DNA of 64,000 nucleotides, taken from CAIVAT01 sp037133475 (lineage in GTDB: Bacteria > Bacteroidota > Bacteroidia > Bacteroidales > FEN-979). Position 1 is the first letter of the stretch, and each line of letters starts with the position of its first letter. Location of the stretch: contig JBAXOB010000003.1 in the NCBI GenBank assembly GCA_037133475.1, forward strand, positions 118,660-182,659, read 5' to 3'. Below, one piece after another: positions 1-11,600 of this stretch. The notes below the pieces were generated by a model, which saw nothing but the letters and a program-made list of their open reading frames with translations, did no database searches and was not told the origin of the DNA. A program made the position numbers and the translations under genes.

Positions 1-2
1 TG

Positions 3-1634
3 GTGATCCTCACCAGCGGCGACACACCGCTTACACCGGCAGGACCTACGACACCAACGGTTACCACTAACCCGGCAGTTACCAATATCTCCTTCAATTC
101 AGCTACCGGTGGCGGGAATGTGACCAACGACGGCGGTTCTCCGATCACTGCCCGTGGTTTATGCTGGAGCCTTACCGCAAACCCGACAGCGTCGGGCGCC
201 CATACCGTAGAACCGGGTACACTGGGAGCCTTTACCAGCAATATGACAGGATTGCTGCCCAATTCAACCTACCACCTGAGAGCCTATGCAACCAATGCGG
301 CAGCTACCGGTTACGGCGCCGACATCACCTTCAGCACCCTTTGCGAAATCATGGCGCCACTGCCTAATTTTTCCGCAAGCAATGTCAATGTCTCTATCGG
401 CCAGTCCATTAACTTTTTTGACTCCACAAAATACTGTCCCGATACCTGGTCGTGGTCGTTCAATGGCGGTGTTCCGAACACCTCAACGGTTAAAAACCCG
501 ACCGGCATCACCTATAACTATACCGGCGATTACACAGTTTGCCTTACCGCAAGCAACCAATGGGGAACCCAAACCACCTGCAAGAATAACTATATTCATG
601 TAACCGGCCCGACCAATGCCCCGATCGTGATCACGGAGATCAACTACCGGTCGCCGATTATCGGCACCGATTCCCTTGAATTCATTGAACTCTATAACAA
701 CGGTACCCAACCGGTCAATATGACCGGCTTCTACTTCAGCAAGGGGGTCGATTTTACCTTTCCCGCAATGACCCTGAACCCTCAGGGCTATGTGATGGTG
801 GGAAAGAGCTCTGCCTTTCTTACCACTTACTACGGCGTTTCCTCCTACCAATGGAATGTCGGCGGCGCCCTCACCAACCAGGGGGAACCCATTGTGCTGA
901 AGGATCTTTATGGTTATGTGCTTGATTCTGTCTATTATATGCCGACATTGCCCTGGGATACCCTGGCAAACGGCAAGGGACCCTCGCTTGAACTCTGTGA
1001 TCCGAATTCGAACAATGCCCTCGCTGCCAACTGGCGTCATGCCATCGAATACCAGTCGAAAACTGCCCTGGGCGATTCTTTGTTCGCCTCCCCGCTTGCT
1101 GGTTGTTCTTATGCACCCGTGGCCAACTTCCATGTGACCGACTCAACCATCGTGGTCGGCCAGTCGGTTACCTTCACCGATGCCTCTTCCGCCAATGCCG
1201 CTATCTGGTACTGGGAGTTTGAAAGGGGATGGCCGGAGACCTTTACCGGAAAAACGCCGCCCCCGATCCAGTACAATGTTATGGGCAGCTATGATGTAAA
1301 ACTGACCGTTACCAATAATGCCGGACACAGTATAAAATACAAACCGATGTTCATGCAGGTCGGACCCAGCGGAATTGCCGGGTTGAACGGGAAAAGCAGT
1401 TTCTCGATCTACCCGAACCCGAGTATCAATGGCAAATTCACCCTTACCTTCGGGACCCAGTCGGTTTATGACATCTCAGTGATTTCATCCTCCGGCATTA
1501 CCGTTGCCTCAACGACCACCGATTCAAAGGTTACCGAACTCAACCTACCACAGCTTACCGGCGGACTCTATTTTGTTCAGACCCTGGATCAGAAAACAGG
1601 AATTATCAACACACAAAAATTAATCGTTCAATAA
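3..1634 (+). CDS. T9SS-exported protein with PKD and lamin-tail domains (5' partial)
   Basis: The reading frame is open from the left edge with no convincing start (the first possible codon is GTG), so the true N-terminus and signal peptide lie outside the window. Visible order: a fibronectin-III-like module (about residues 20-112, with ITARGLCWS and YHLRAYATN), a PKD domain (about 118-200, TWSWSFNGG), a lamin-tail domain (about 207-325, IVITEINYRSP and DSLEFIELYNNG), a second PKD-like domain (about 372-452) and a C-terminal type A T9SS sorting domain (about 465-543, SIYPNPSINGKF, ending in LIVQ). Such proteins cross the outer membrane through the type IX system and stay on the surface or are released. 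The lamin-tail domain occurs in secreted nucleases and adhesins, but no catalytic domain is visible here. The next gene starts 21 bp downstream and is also a T9SS cargo protein, so the two are probably co-transcribed. Class assignment is sure; substrate unknown. Confidence 0.85.
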   Translation: MILTSGDTPLTPAGPTTPTVTTNPAVTNISFNSATGGGNVTNDGGSPITARGLCWSLTANPTASGAHTVEPGTLGAFTSNMTGLLPNSTYHLRAYATNAAATGYGADITFSTLCEIMAPLPNFSASNVNVSIGQSINFFDSTKYCPDTWSWSFNGGVPNTSTVKNPTGITYNYTGDYTVCLTASNQWGTQTTCKNNYIHVTGPTNAPIVITEINYRSPIIGTDSLEFIELYNNGTQPVNMTGFYFSKGVDFTFPAMTLNPQGYVMVGKSSAFLTTYYGVSSYQWNVGGALTNQGEPIVLKDLYGYVLDSVYYMPTLPWDTLANGKGPSLELCDPNSNNALAANWRHAIEYQSKTALGDSLFASPLAGCSYAPVANFHVTDSTIVVGQSVTFTDASSANAAIWYWEFERGWPETFTGKTPPPIQYNVMGSYDVKLTVTNNAGHSIKYKPMFMQVGPSGIAGLNGKSSFSIYPNPSINGKFTLTFGTQSVYDISVISSSGITVASTTTDSKVTELNLPQLTGGLYFVQTLDQKTGIINTQKLIVQ

Positions 1635-1655
1635 TCATTTATTAAAATTATTTCC

Positions 1656-3266
1656 ATGAAAAAACAGTTACTAGCTTTAATAGCCTTCATGTTTATTGGT
1701 TTATGGGCCATCGGCCAGGGCAATGAACCTTTTACTAATTATCCTGAAACAGCCAATGCTTACCATGATGGTACGTTTCTTGGGCTGGATGGTTCAACCT
1801 GGACCTACAAACAGTGCCGCGGGGACTCTGTGATCATCGCACCTTCCCCCACCCTGGGCAAGGCCAGGAACCCCATGGCCAAAGTCCTTTCCGGCACCCT
1901 GCACAATGGTTGCGGAACCCTGTCATTCGATTATAAACAACCCTTCACGACGCATGTTAACCTGGTGGTAAAAATCAACGGTCTTGCCGTCGGAACCTTC
2001 ACCAGCACGACCCAGGGAGCCCTGAACAACAGCGGCCCGATCGCCGTTAACACCCCCGGAGATTTCACCATCCTGATTACCCAGGCCGACAGTGCCGCCT
2101 CAGGACAGGCTACCATCGACAATATTATCTGGACTGCCTACAGCGGAGGCCCGATCCCGGAACCCACCAACTATCCTACGGCTTTCACAGCAACACCGAG
2201 CCCTTTCACCATTAACTGTACCTGGGTCGATGCTACCGGAGCCCAGTTACCCACTGCCTACCTGCTGCTTGCAAGCGATCAGAATAATATTACAGCTCCG
2301 GTTGACGGAACTCCTGTTCCTGATGATCCTAACCTGGCCGATGGTCATGGCGCCCTTAACATCCTGCAGGGTGTTCAGCATGGCACCTTTGGCAACCTGC
2401 CTTCCAACAAGAAATACTATTTTAAGATTTATCCCTACACAAACTCCGGTTCGCTCATCAATTACAAAACCGACGGAACGGCTCCTTCAGCATCTGCCAC
2501 CACGCCGCCTACCACCATTATCGACAGCATCCACTTTACCAACAAGACCTTTGCCAACTGGATCGTGAAGAACATAACAGGTGCGCAGGTTTGGAGCATC
2601 GACTCCATCCATCTGACCAACAACCCCTTCGCCAGTATGAGCGGTTATGCAGCCGGCGTCAACAATGTCAATGAAGACTGGCTGATCTCTCCCGCCATGA
2701 ATTTCAACCTCTACACCAATGAGGTTCTGACCTTCGTTTCGGCATACAAATATGCAGGAGCCCCGCTGGAATGCCTTATTTCCAACGATTATGACGGATT
2801 AACCAATCCTGGTGACTTTACCTGGACTGCCTTATCACCTGCATGGTCAACCGGGAATTTTGTCTGGGCCCCTTCAGGCTCGGTGAATGTGAGCGGCACC
2901 AACGGAACCCATGTTTATATCGGGTTCAAATATACCTCCGATGCCACGGCATCCTCCACCTGGGAACTTGATGACATCGTCATCACCGGGGACCTGATTA
3001 TCGGGATGAACGAACATTCCGCCAAAGACAACAGCTTTACCATAAGCCCGAATCCTGCTTTCGGCAAATGCTCGCTCGTATTCGACAAAACCGGTCAGAA
3101 AGAGATCAGGGTAATGTCGGTAGTGGGCAATGTTGTGTTTGAAACTACCACCGATCAGCAGCGTTATTCATTAAATCTTTCCTCGTTTACCACGGGCATG
3201 TATTTTGTAAAGGTTTATTCTCCCGATACAAAAACCACCGAAGTCAGGAAACTGGTTGTCCGGTAA
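1656..3266 (+). CDS. T9SS type A sorted surface protein with choice-of-anchor J-like domain
   Basis: 536 residues. The start is the ATG opening a clear signal peptide (MKKQLLALIAFMFIGLWAIG, cleavage near AIGQG). An N-terminal beta-rich region (about 20-160) resembles a carbohydrate-binding or jelly-roll module, and residues 165-285 look fibronectin-III-like (YYFKIYPYTNSG). Residues 290-445 match the cleaved-adhesin or choice-of-anchor J pattern (NEDWLISPAMNFN, then LTFVSAYKYAG and STWELDDIVITG). The last 75 residues form a type A T9SS sorting domain (TISPNPAFGKC, GMYFVKVYS, ending KLVVR). Known relatives are secreted peptidases and adhesins, but no protease motif is visible. A strong intrinsic terminator follows about 20 bp after the stop and probably ends the transcript shared with the upstream gene. 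Confidence 0.85.
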   Translation: MKKQLLALIAFMFIGLWAIGQGNEPFTNYPETANAYHDGTFLGLDGSTWTYKQCRGDSVIIAPSPTLGKARNPMAKVLSGTLHNGCGTLSFDYKQPFTTHVNLVVKINGLAVGTFTSTTQGALNNSGPIAVNTPGDFTILITQADSAASGQATIDNIIWTAYSGGPIPEPTNYPTAFTATPSPFTINCTWVDATGAQLPTAYLLLASDQNNITAPVDGTPVPDDPNLADGHGALNILQGVQHGTFGNLPSNKKYYFKIYPYTNSGSLINYKTDGTAPSASATTPPTTIIDSIHFTNKTFANWIVKNITGAQVWSIDSIHLTNNPFASMSGYAAGVNNVNEDWLISPAMNFNLYTNEVLTFVSAYKYAGAPLECLISNDYDGLTNPGDFTWTALSPAWSTGNFVWAPSGSVNVSGTNGTHVYIGFKYTSDATASSTWELDDIVITGDLIIGMNEHSAKDNSFTISPNPAFGKCSLVFDKTGQKEIRVMSVVGNVVFETTTDQQRYSLNLSSFTTGMYFVKVYSPDTKTTEVRKLVVR

Positions 3267-3285
3267 TACCTTGCCTGAAATCAAG

Positions 3286-3320
3286 AAAAGGTTGTCTCTT
3301 GCGGGGCAACCTTTTTTTTT
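3286..3320 (+). terminator. Rho-independent terminator
   Basis: An 8-bp stem (AAAGGTTG at 3287-3294 pairing with CAACCTTT at 3307-3314), a 12-nt loop and an uninterrupted T run to 3320. It lies 20 bp after the stop codon of the T9SS protein gene. Confidence 0.85.
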
Positions 3321-3331
3321 ACCTACTTTTG
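3299..3331 (+). promoter_or_regulatory. Bacteroidota-type promoter candidate for the 3446 gene
   Basis: TACTTTTG at 3324-3331 fits the Bacteroidota -7 element TAnnTTTG. A TTG at 3299-3301 lies 22 bp upstream, inside the preceding terminator. The predicted leader is about 108 nt. The -7 match is exact, while the -33 element is only a trinucleotide. Confidence 0.45.
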
Positions 3332-3445
3332 TAACCGGATCGGAACAGCATTGAGGATCTTCCCCTCTGTTCAACCCGGAATTTCGGATGCCGGGAAGAT
3401 CTGAAATACTTGTTTTAGTGTATTTTTACCAGAAACGATGTTGTC

Positions 3446-5017
3446 ATGCGGCGATTACAGTTATTGCTATTGATCCTTTCTTCACTCTCCTCATTTCCGG
3501 TTTTGGCGCAGGTCCCCGCCGCAAAGGATTTCAGCGACAAACCCCTGCGTGTTGAAATTCCCGCCAGGTCGGTCAATGAAACTTACCGGGTGATCCCCTG
3601 CGGAACAAAAGGAATGATCCTGTTTTTCAGAAGCCAGGAGATAGCCGATGAAACCAGGATAAAATGGTATTTTTCCCTCTACGACACCAACCTTCAGCTG
3701 CAATGGGTGAAAAATATCCCGCTGTTGAACGATATGGAATTCAGGTTCCAGCAATCCGGGGCGGATACCCTGGCACTGTTGTTCCTCCACACAGGGAAAA
3801 CGCGTGGAACTGAAAACGATTTCCAGATTTTACGGATTGTCCCCGGCAAGGGTACCATGATCCTGAATGCAGGGAAGATTAACCAGGATGCAGAGGTAGT
3901 CGCCTTTGGACTTCAAAAGGGGAGAGGGTGGCTGGGCTGTAATATGAAAGGGCAGGCAGGCAAAATACTGAATATTAAATTGTCATCGGGGCTGGTTCAT
4001 GGCTTCCCGCTGGGGCAGGGAACCCAGATAGGCATCAAATGGATGCAGCCTGATTCGGTGGGAGCGACTGTTTCGACCGTTGTCAGCCGGCCGTTGTCGA
4101 AAAAGAGTATTGAACAGTACCTCGTTCGTTATGATACCGCCGGACTCATTAAAAGTGAAATATTGATCGGGTCGCAGGATTTCAGCCGCGATTTAACACA
4201 TGTTATAATACCTGATCCCTCTGCTTCACCCGGTTTGGTCATGGGCAGCTACGGGGAGTTTGTTACCCTTTCGGGCCAGAAAAATAAAGTTACCGATGCC
4301 TCTGCCGGATTTTTCACCAGCACGGTGGCAAACGGAGCCCAGAAATCGCTGAATTTCTATAATTTCCTGGAGATGTCCAATGCCAACAGCCTGCTCACAG
4401 AACGCGAGATAATGAACCTGAAAAAAAAAGCGCTTAGAAAAAATAAAACCCTGTCGGAATATTCGCTTGACTTATCGATCCTTCTCCACGGGGTATATCC
4501 CTGGCAGGAACAGCTCATACTGGTTGCAGAGGTCTTTTCACCTCAATATCATACTGAAAGTTTCACCGATTTTGACTATTATGGCAGACCCTATACCAAC
4601 AGTTTTTCCGTATTTGATGGCTACAGGTTCTACAATACCATTATTGTGGGGTTTGATAAAAGCGGGAAAATGCTTTGGGACAACACATTTGAAATCAGGA
4701 ACCTGGTATCGCTTGAATTGTCGCCGAAGGTCGTGCTCTTCCCTTCCCAGCAGGACCTGGTGTTATGTTATGTCAGTGATGGCATGGTCGGTACAAAAAT
4801 AATTCATGAAAACAGGGTTGTTGAAAAGACTGATTTTGGTCCGGTCGACCTTTTATACCCTGATGAAAAGCTGATTTCCGAATCAAAGGCGAAACTGATC
4901 TCCTGGTATGGAAACTATTTTATCACCTATGGTTACCAGGAGATAAAAAATATCGCCCTGGCGACGAATAACAAGCGCTTGGTATTTTATTTCAGCAAAC
5001 TCCGATTTGATAAATAG
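3446..5017 (+). CDS. Exported protein of unknown function
   Basis: 523 residues with a signal peptide (MRRLQLLLLILSSLSSFPVL, cleavage near VLAQV). I do not recognise the family. The mature part alternates beta strands and loops throughout (for example MILFFRSQEI, KWYFSLYDTNLQLQWVKNI and LAALLFLHTG-like segments). That suggests a beta-propeller or a similar all-beta periplasmic or surface fold. A Lys-rich helix lies near residues 305-320. There is no T9SS sorting domain and no lipobox, so it is probably periplasmic or outer-membrane associated. It follows a terminator and has its own candidate promoter. It converges with a small lipoprotein gene ending only 5 bp away. The reading frame is long, has a convincing signal peptide and no competing frame. 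Confidence 0.75.
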   Translation: MRRLQLLLLILSSLSSFPVLAQVPAAKDFSDKPLRVEIPARSVNETYRVIPCGTKGMILFFRSQEIADETRIKWYFSLYDTNLQLQWVKNIPLLNDMEFRFQQSGADTLALLFLHTGKTRGTENDFQILRIVPGKGTMILNAGKINQDAEVVAFGLQKGRGWLGCNMKGQAGKILNIKLSSGLVHGFPLGQGTQIGIKWMQPDSVGATVSTVVSRPLSKKSIEQYLVRYDTAGLIKSEILIGSQDFSRDLTHVIIPDPSASPGLVMGSYGEFVTLSGQKNKVTDASAGFFTSTVANGAQKSLNFYNFLEMSNANSLLTEREIMNLKKKALRKNKTLSEYSLDLSILLHGVYPWQEQLILVAEVFSPQYHTESFTDFDYYGRPYTNSFSVFDGYRFYNTIIVGFDKSGKMLWDNTFEIRNLVSLELSPKVVLFPSQQDLVLCYVSDGMVGTKIIHENRVVEKTDFGPVDLLYPDEKLISESKAKLISWYGNYFITYGYQEIKNIALATNNKRLVFYFSKLRFDK

Positions 5018-5022
5018 GAGGC

Positions 5023-5340
5023 CTATTTCTTAATGATCAACAATTTGTTGTCACAATACAACACCATAATAGTGGTGTCCTTATGGTATTGGGGACCATC
5101 GATGGTGAGCGTATAGGGCTGGTTACCAGTCAGTGAGAAGGGTAGGGTGTAATCCTTGTCAACGGTCATCGTATTGTGCGTCTGGGCGATTTGGACCGAA
5201 AGGGCAGAATCGAGTTTGTTTTCCACACTAAGCACACCTTTACCGCTGCAGGGAGTTTCTGTCGTTTTTTTAACACATCCGGAAAGGACTAATAATGAGG
5301 ATACTATGATCACTGAGCAGACGATGACAATATTTTTCAT
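5023..5340 (-). CDS. Small lipoprotein of unknown function
   Basis: 105 residues from the ATG at 5340. The frame is open further upstream, but this start opens a proper lipoprotein signal (MKNIVIVCSVIIVSSLLVLS) with lipobox LSGC and Cys22 as the lipidated residue. It also lies just downstream of a well-formed promoter. The mature part is about 80 residues, beta-rich and starts with KKTTETPCSGKGVLSVEN. A second pair of cysteines (near PCSG and LYCDNK) could form a disulfide. Family not recognised. It converges with the exported-protein gene, the stops being 5 bp apart. Confidence 0.7.
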   Translation of the reverse strand: MKNIVIVCSVIIVSSLLVLSGCVKKTTETPCSGKGVLSVENKLDSALSVQIAQTHNTMTVDKDYTLPFSLTGNQPYTLTIDGPQYHKDTTIMVLYCDNKLLIIKK

Positions 5341-5360
5341 GGGATTAGTATTGGTAAATG

Positions 5361-5390
5361 CAAAAATACAAGGATTCACGCAAAAACAAA
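5361..5390 (-). promoter_or_regulatory. Bacteroidota-type promoter for the small lipoprotein
   Basis: On the minus strand, TATTTTTG (5368-5361) matches TAnnTTTG and TTTG (5390-5387) lies 18 bp upstream. The predicted transcription start is near 5354, giving a leader of about 14 nt before the ATG at 5340. Both elements and their spacing fit the consensus. Confidence 0.65.
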
Positions 5391-5470
5391 ATATTTTAAA
5401 TCTTTTATATTCTGACAAAAATATTTGTGTTAGGGTTGTCTGTACGTGTCGATATTTATTAATATTTTGT

Positions 5471-5527
5471 TAATTTTGTTGATTCAGAGATTGTGTAGAA
5501 TTTTTATCGTAAGGAATTCTACCTTAC
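5471..5527 (+). promoter_or_regulatory. Promoter -7 element and leader hairpins before the giant adhesin gene
   Basis: TAATTTTG at 5471-5478 fits the -7 consensus, but no TTG is found at the right distance upstream. Immediately after it, GTAGAATT (5495-5502) pairs perfectly with AATTCTAC (5515-5522). The overlapping GTAAGG (5509-5514) can instead pair with CCTTAC (5522-5527), so the two stems are mutually exclusive. The leader to the ATG at 5608 would be about 120 nt. Confidence 0.4.
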
Positions 5528-5607
5528 AGGCAACTTTTTGAGTGAAACTTTTGTCGTATATTCGAGTATAAAACAACAGAGCGTAACCGTCTACAAATTC
5601 CAAACTT

Positions 5608-8600
5608 ATGTTCCATCGATTTATCCACTGCATTCTTCTGTCCTTTTTGCTGGTAGCAGCAACCCCTTCGGTATGGGCACAGGATTGTCCGGACACACAG
5701 CCAACCATTACAGGCGCTGACATTGCATGTGATCAGAATGCCTCGTCGGTCATTTACACCTATTCCACGCCGGCTACCACCGGCACGCCGACTCATTCCT
5801 ATCAGTGGGTGGTTACGCCTGTAGCGGGGAGGACCATTCTGGGATCAACCACCCAAAACCAGCTCCAGGTGAAATGGCAGACCGTGGGCACCTATACGGT
5901 GCAGGTAACCGAGGTGAACAATGATCCTGCTTTTGCGGGATGCATCGGAAAAGTCGCTACGAAGACCATCAAGGTTCAGCCCTTGCTTCATGCCTACTTT
6001 TATTACGAATTTGATCCGACAGGCGGCTGTTATTACAATATCGTGAATTTCACGGGGAATGTTTCCGTTTCTGCCGACCCGAATGTCACCTATTCCTGGA
6101 ATTTCGGAGATGCCTCCCCTATAGTTTCTGGAACTACCTACGGCGTTTTGCAACACACCTTTCCGCCAACCTCAGGCGTAACCTACACGGTTACCCTTAC
6201 GGTTACCAATTCAGCCGGACAATCCGATATGATCACCGATTACGTCTATGTCAACCCCGACCAGTATAAACCGGTTGCCACCTTTTCCAATTCGGCCCAG
6301 CCCCAACCGAACAACTGCCTCTATAACCCCATGTCGTTTGATGCTTCGGCTTCCCTGCCTAAACCTATAACCAACCCTGACAATACGATCACGATCCGCT
6401 ATTATGAATGGGATTTTGACGATCCTACCTCCGGTTCCAGCAACCTGGTAAATACAGGAACGCTGCCTACCGTATCGCATGTTTTCAGCACTTTTGGCGT
6501 ACATCATGTCAAACTGACCATTGTCAATACCCCCTATTGCACGGCAACCTTCACCAAAGACATTACCATTGACAACACGATCCCAACCGCATCTTTTACC
6601 AACACCATCGCCTGCCTGGGTGAAGCAACCCAATTCACCACAACTTCGGTAACCCCGATAGGAACAATTACCCAGCTTGACTGGATCTATGGCGACGGTA
6701 CCTCCTATACCAGCACAAACCCTGCGGAGGCCATCAACCATAAATACCTGGCCCTTGGCACCTACAGTGCAAAACTCAGGGTTACAAACTCAAACAACTG
6801 CATTTCTGAATATTTCATCAAGCCGGTTTCGGTCAATCCCGCCCCTATGGCCAGTTTCCTTGTTGGAAACGCCTGCCTGGGCGAAGCCGTTGCCTTCACC
6901 AATACCAGTACCCTGAACGGCGGCAGCCAGATCAGCAATTTCCTGTGGAACTTCTCCGATCCTTTATCGGGTTCAAACAGCTCGACGGATCCCAATCCAA
7001 CCCACATGTTCAGCGCCCTGGGAACCTACCCGGTAAGCCTGCAGGTTACCAATACCGACGGATGTGCCAATACCTATACCATCAGCCCTGCGCTGGTGGT
7101 GAACCCCAAACCAGCGGTTAACTTTACCTTCCAGAACGGTACCCAGAACTGGGAAATCCTCTTCCATAACATTACGGGTGCCTCCGTCGGAAACAACCTG
7201 GTATGGGATTATGGCGACGGAACCTATGGCTACGGACCAAATCCTTCGCATGTTTATCAGGGACCAGGAAATTTCCTCGTAACCCTTACCGCCACCGACG
7301 CCATCAACGGATGTTCAAACAGTATTCAGCAGCAGGTCAGTATCCTGGGAACCCAGTCGGCCTTCTTCGTCACCGATTCTCCTAAATGTATCGGCGATAC
7401 CATGCACTTCACCCCGCAGATCCCCGGCGGCAATATTGTCAAGGAGGTTTGGGACTTTGGCGACGGCAACACCGTATGTTACGGAGCAACACCCTGCCAG
7501 GCATCCTTCTTCCCGGTTTTTGCCACCCATGTCTACACCCAGGCCGGCACCTTCACGGTAACCCGCACGGTAACCTACATCACCAATTTCTACGAATCCT
7601 TCAGCATCCAGGTAGTCGTTTACCCGCTGCCTACTGCCAACTTCACCTTCTCAAACAACGCATCCTTCCCCAATACCTACGCATGTGCCAACCAGGCGGT
7701 CTATTTTACCGACCTGTCGTTCTCCACATCCGGAAATATCATCCAGTGGGACTGGGATTTCAAGGATCCCGGATCAGGAACCTATAACAACTCGGTTCTG
7801 CAGAACCCTTCGCACGTTTTCAGCGGCTTTGGCCACTACTGGGTAAGACTGCGGGTTACCGACAACGTCAATAACTGTACCGATACCATCGCCGAAGATG
7901 TGTTTGTCCACTCACCGGTACCGGTTGCCTATACCCTTACCAACAACAGTTGTAAAAACCAGGTGGTCACCTTCTCAGCCGACCTCAGCGTGATGACCCC
8001 GGCCAATATTGCCACGTGGGACTGGGATTTCGGCGACGGTACCATCCATTCGGCCAATCCAACCACGGCGTCCCATCTGTATGCCGCTGCCGGCACCTAC
8101 ACTTCGATCCTTACCGTAACCGATGTTAACGGCTGTACCAATTCACTCTCAAAGACGGTGAATGTAATGCCACTTCCGGTTCCGGGCTTCTCCTTTGCCT
8201 CGCCTACCTGCGACGGCACCCCGGTTCAGTTTACCGACCAGTCGATTGTACCGGCAGGTTTCCCCGGATATATCACCCGCTGGGTATGGACCTGGGGCGA
8301 TGGAACCACCACCACGGTGAACCTCCCCAGCACCCCTAATGTAGGACATACCTTCCCGATCGGGGTTTATAATTTCACCGTAAAACTTACCGTTACCTCC
8401 AGCTTTGGCTGTACCGATTCGATTACCCATGCCGTCAATGTTATTCCTTCACCTACAGCAGCTTTCGAAGTTGTGCCGGGTTCGGCAACCTGCGCCACCC
8501 AGGTGGTTCAGTTCAACGACCTTTCGCAGACCAACGGCGGCGGAAATATCGTAGGCTGGCTCTGGAACTTTGATGACCCGATTTCAGGCCTGAACAATAC

Positions 8601-11600
8601 TTCAACATCGCCAAGCCCCTCGCATATCTTTGCCACGGCTAGGGTTTATCATGTAGCGCTCACCGTTACCAATGCCAATGGCTGCAGCTTTACCGACACC
8701 ACCTACATCACCATCCATGCCCTGCCTGTCGCCGCCTTTACGGCAACGGCAGCCTGTGCCGGAACAGCAACCCAGTTCACCGATACTTCGGTGCCGAACG
8801 CTTCGGCCATCGTATCCTATTCCTGGGTGTTCGGCGATGGAGGCACCTCCACCCTGCAATCACCGCTGCATACCTATTCAACCTATGGCGTTTACAATGC
8901 AACCCTGACAATCATCAACTCAAACGGCTGTACCCAGACGATCACCCAGCAGGTAACGGTACACCCGAACCCTGTTGCGGAGTTCACCTTCTCGCCGGCC
9001 AGCTGCATCAGCAACCCGGTGACCTTTACCGACCTTTCGTTCATCCCGTCAGGTTTCTCAGGATACATCAACAAATGGGTGTGGGACTTTGGCGACGGAA
9101 CCGCCCGCCAGACCATCAATTACCCGGCTTCGCCCAATATGATCTATACCTTTGCCGGAACAGCCACGGCGCATGTAGTGAAACTTATTGTGACGACCAC
9201 CAACGGCTGTACCGACTCCATTACCAAAACAGTTAACAGTATTCCCTCACCGATTGCCAATTTCACCTATTCGAGCACCACCTGCCTGGGCCAGATCGTT
9301 CATTTCACCGATTTGTCACAGACCAACGGCGGCGGCAGTATCCAGACCTGGAACTGGGATTTCGGCGATCCTTTATCGGGAGCCAACAATACATCCACCC
9401 TGCAAAACCCGAACCACTCCTTCACCTCGGCCTCCAACTTTACCGTAGTGCTGAATATCATGAGTACCAACGGGTGTACGAAATCAGATACCATTCATGT
9501 GATTATCAACGCCCTGCCTACTGCAGATTTCACCAATACTGCCGCCTGCGAAGGCAATTCGACGGTCTTTACGGATGCTTCCCTGGCCAATGGTGGCACC
9601 ATCATCTCCTATGCCTGGGATTTCGGCGACGGAACCCACTCCACCCTGCAATCGCCGGTGCATACCTATGGCGCCTTCGGAACCTTCTCGGTAACCCTTA
9701 CCGTGGTCAATTCAAACGGATGTATCCACTCGGTAACCAAGCAGGTAACCGTGAATCCGAAGCCTGTTCCTGATTTCACCTACTCGCCGGCAAGCTGCGT
9801 GGGTATCCCTGTGAATTTCTTCAACCAGTCGTTTGTACCTACCGGATTCTCATCCTACATCAACCAGTGGATATGGGACTTTGGCGATGGCACGGCACCG
9901 GTCACCATCGACTTCCCGGCCAACCCGAACATAACGCATACCTTCGCGGGTACGGCAGTATCGCATGTAGTGAAACTGAGAGTAAGGACAACCAACACCT
10001 GTGTCGACTCCATTTCAAAAACAGTGACGAGCATACCAACGCCGGTTGCCAACTTCAGCCATTCCAACACCCTTTGCCTGGGCCAAATCGTAAATTTCAC
10101 CGACTTAACCCAAACCAACGGCGGCGGAAGCATCCAGACCTGGGCATGGAATTTCGGCGACGGATTATCTGGAGCAAACAACACCTCCACCCTGCAGAAC
10201 CCGTCGCATTCCTTTACGGCAGCATCGAGTTTCTCCGTCACCCTGACTGTAACCAGTTCTAACGGCTGCGTGAGCGACACGGTTTACCCCGTTACCATCA
10301 ATGCCTTGCCGACGGCCAATTTCACAACGGATACCGTGTGCCAGGGCAGCGCTACAACCTTCTCATCGGCCTCCTCAACGACCCCTGCCGGCACCAATAT
10401 CGTATCCTATGCATGGAACTTCGGCGACGGCGGAACCTCCACAGCCCAGAACCCGCAGCATATCTTCGCCTCCTATGGTTTCTTCAGCGTGACACTGGTC
10501 ATCACCAACTCAAACGGATGTATTCATACGGTGACCAAGCAGGTGCTGGTCAACCCGAAACCGATTGCTGATTTTACCTTCTCTGCCGCAAGTTGTGTCG
10601 GACTGCCTGTGAACTTCTTTAACCAGTCGTACGTGCCATCCGGATATTCCTCCTCCATCAATACATGGCAGTGGAACTTTGGCGACGGTTCGACCGTACC
10701 GGTCATCACCTTCCCGGCCAACCCGAATATCACCCATACCTTTGCAGGAACTGCCACCTCGCACATCGTGACCCTTACGGTGACAACCCTCCAGGGATGT
10801 ATCAGCGTGATCACCAAAACCGTTACCAGCGTGCCCGCTCCTCTGGCCAACTTCTCCTTCTCCAGCACCCTTTGCGACAACCAGCCGGTCAACTTTACCG
10901 ACCTCTCGCAGACCAACGGAGGCGGAAGCATCCAGACCTGGGCATGGAACTTCGGCGATGCTGCATCGGGGGTGAACAACTCCTCCTCGGTACAGAATCC
11001 TGTCCACCAGTTCTCGGCAGCCAGTCCCCCTTCGTTTAAGGTCATGCTGACCGTTACCAACGGGAATGGATGTATTGCCAAGGATTCAAGCATGATAGCC
11101 ATCAACGCCCGTCCGACCTCCAATTTCAAGGCCGATACGGCTTGCCTGGGAAGCATCACCACCTTTACCGACCAGTCAAGCGCCTCTGTTACCTCGCGCA
11201 ACTGGGATTTCGGCGACGGACAGACTTCCAGCGGGGCAGGTACCACCATCACCCACCTCTATGGTATTGCCGGTGTTTACACGGTTAAACTGACAGTTTC
11301 AACCGCGCTGGGTTGTATGAAAGACACCACCAAGCAGGTGCTGGTTTTAGGAAAACCGGTATCATTGTTCAGCTACTCGTCACCAAGTTGTGCGGGAGAC
11401 TCTGTACAGTTCAACGACCTGTCGACAACCCCCCACGGCTATATCAAGACCTGGAAATGGGACTTCAACGACGGAACGCCGGTTGTTACCATTAATTTCC
11501 CTGCAAACCAGAATGTGAAACATAAGTTTGCCAATGGCGGTAATTTCAATGTCAAGCTGACCATCACCACCTCTGATAACTGCAACAGTGAAAAGATCAG

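Noticed and set aside
483..1133. 216-residue minus-strand ORF
   Set aside because: It lies entirely inside the plus-strand PKD/lamin-tail protein, whose frame has a coherent domain order. The antisense translation has shadow-like composition.
10524..11252. 242-residue minus-strand ORF within the giant adhesin
   Set aside because: It repeats the periodicity of the PKD blocks on the opposite strand and is a mirror of the repetitive coding sequence.
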